Positions 5,527 through 5,593 of a stretch of DNA of 5,593 nucleotides are shown piece after piece. The notes below the pieces were generated by a model. That model was not told the DNA's origin. It ran no database searches and worked only from the letters and a program-made list of their open reading frames with translations. Position 1 is the stretch's first letter, and every line of letters starts with the position of its first letter. Origin of the DNA: an uncultured Collinsella sp. (GTDB taxonomy: Bacteria; Actinomycetota; Coriobacteriia; Coriobacteriales; Coriobacteriaceae). A program made the position numbers and the translations under genes. The stretch is from NCBI GenBank assembly GCA_900542235.1, contig UQNB01000098.1, forward strand, positions 1 to 5,593, read 5' to 3'.

Positions 5527-5593
5527 GCTCGTGCGGAATCTACGAAAAACTAATCCGCGCCGCCCGGCCAGGTCCTAGGTTTACTTTCCTGCC

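Larger units (their letters stand above)
5446..5575. repeat. 130-bp element with perfect 34-bp inverted arms
   Basis: Bases 5446-5479 and 5542-5575 are exact reverse complements over 34 positions. Each arm has a GC-rich outer part (GGCCGGGCGGCGCGG on the left) and an AT-rich inner part (ATTAGTTTTTCGT). The 62-base centre holds a further 10-bp hairpin. Neither outer edge has a clear T-tract, so this is not a standard terminator, though it could stop or protect the HAD transcript ending 11 bases upstream. No target-site duplication is visible in the immediate flanks and there is no transposase in the window. It could be a small non-autonomous mobile element, a long 3' RNA hairpin or a cruciform-forming site. 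The window ends 18 bases later, so the right-hand neighbour is unknown. Confidence 0.85.

Noticed and set aside
5446..5575. Phase-variable invertible promoter
   Set aside because: The 62-base centre is largely a symmetric hairpin with no -10/-35 pair on either strand, so inversion would change little; no recombinase gene is in view.

Overview
The window looks like a chromosomal stretch of a fairly GC-rich bacterium. One hand-counted 60-base line of argG is about 63% GC. The four clear proteins, the GAAAGG-type ribosome binding sites and the codon use fit an actinobacterial Coriobacteriia genome such as Collinsella. That placement is inference from overall appearance; no search was run.

Layout, left to right. 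A textbook intrinsic terminator (12-45) closes ndk (84-488, minus), the nucleoside diphosphate kinase. A 384-base gene-free spacer (489-872) holds the probable ndk promoter and a pair of mutually exclusive GC-rich hairpins. argH (873-2303, minus), argininosuccinate lyase, follows. Between argH and argG lies a 522-base interval with a probable 56-residue small protein (2422-2592, minus), a perfect 12-bp GC hairpin (2643-2672) and a second hairpin just after the argG stop. argG (2826-4052, minus), argininosuccinate synthase, comes next. A 554-base AT-richer divergent region (4053-4606) contains an unrecognised open frame with no ribosome binding site, plus two adjacent hairpins. The last gene is a plus-strand Cof-type (class IIB) HAD hydrolase (4607-5434). 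Eleven bases after its stop begins a 130-bp element (5446-5575) with perfect 34-bp inverted arms around a smaller hairpin.

Function. ArgG and ArgH catalyse the last two steps of arginine synthesis (citrulline + aspartate + ATP to argininosuccinate, then arginine + fumarate). They share strand and order, but the long structured gap suggests they are not one tight operon. Ndk balances NTP/dNTP pools and appears to be its own transcription unit. The HAD phosphatase is divergent from argG and shows no evident link to arginine.

The coding content is ordinary. The items worth following are the 34-bp inverted-repeat element with its internal direct repeats, the low-GC reading frame upstream of the HAD gene, the small protein between argG and argH, and the structured non-coding spacers. 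I see no CRISPR array, tRNA, rRNA or insertion sequence with a transposase. I found no convincing evidence of a new multi-gene system.
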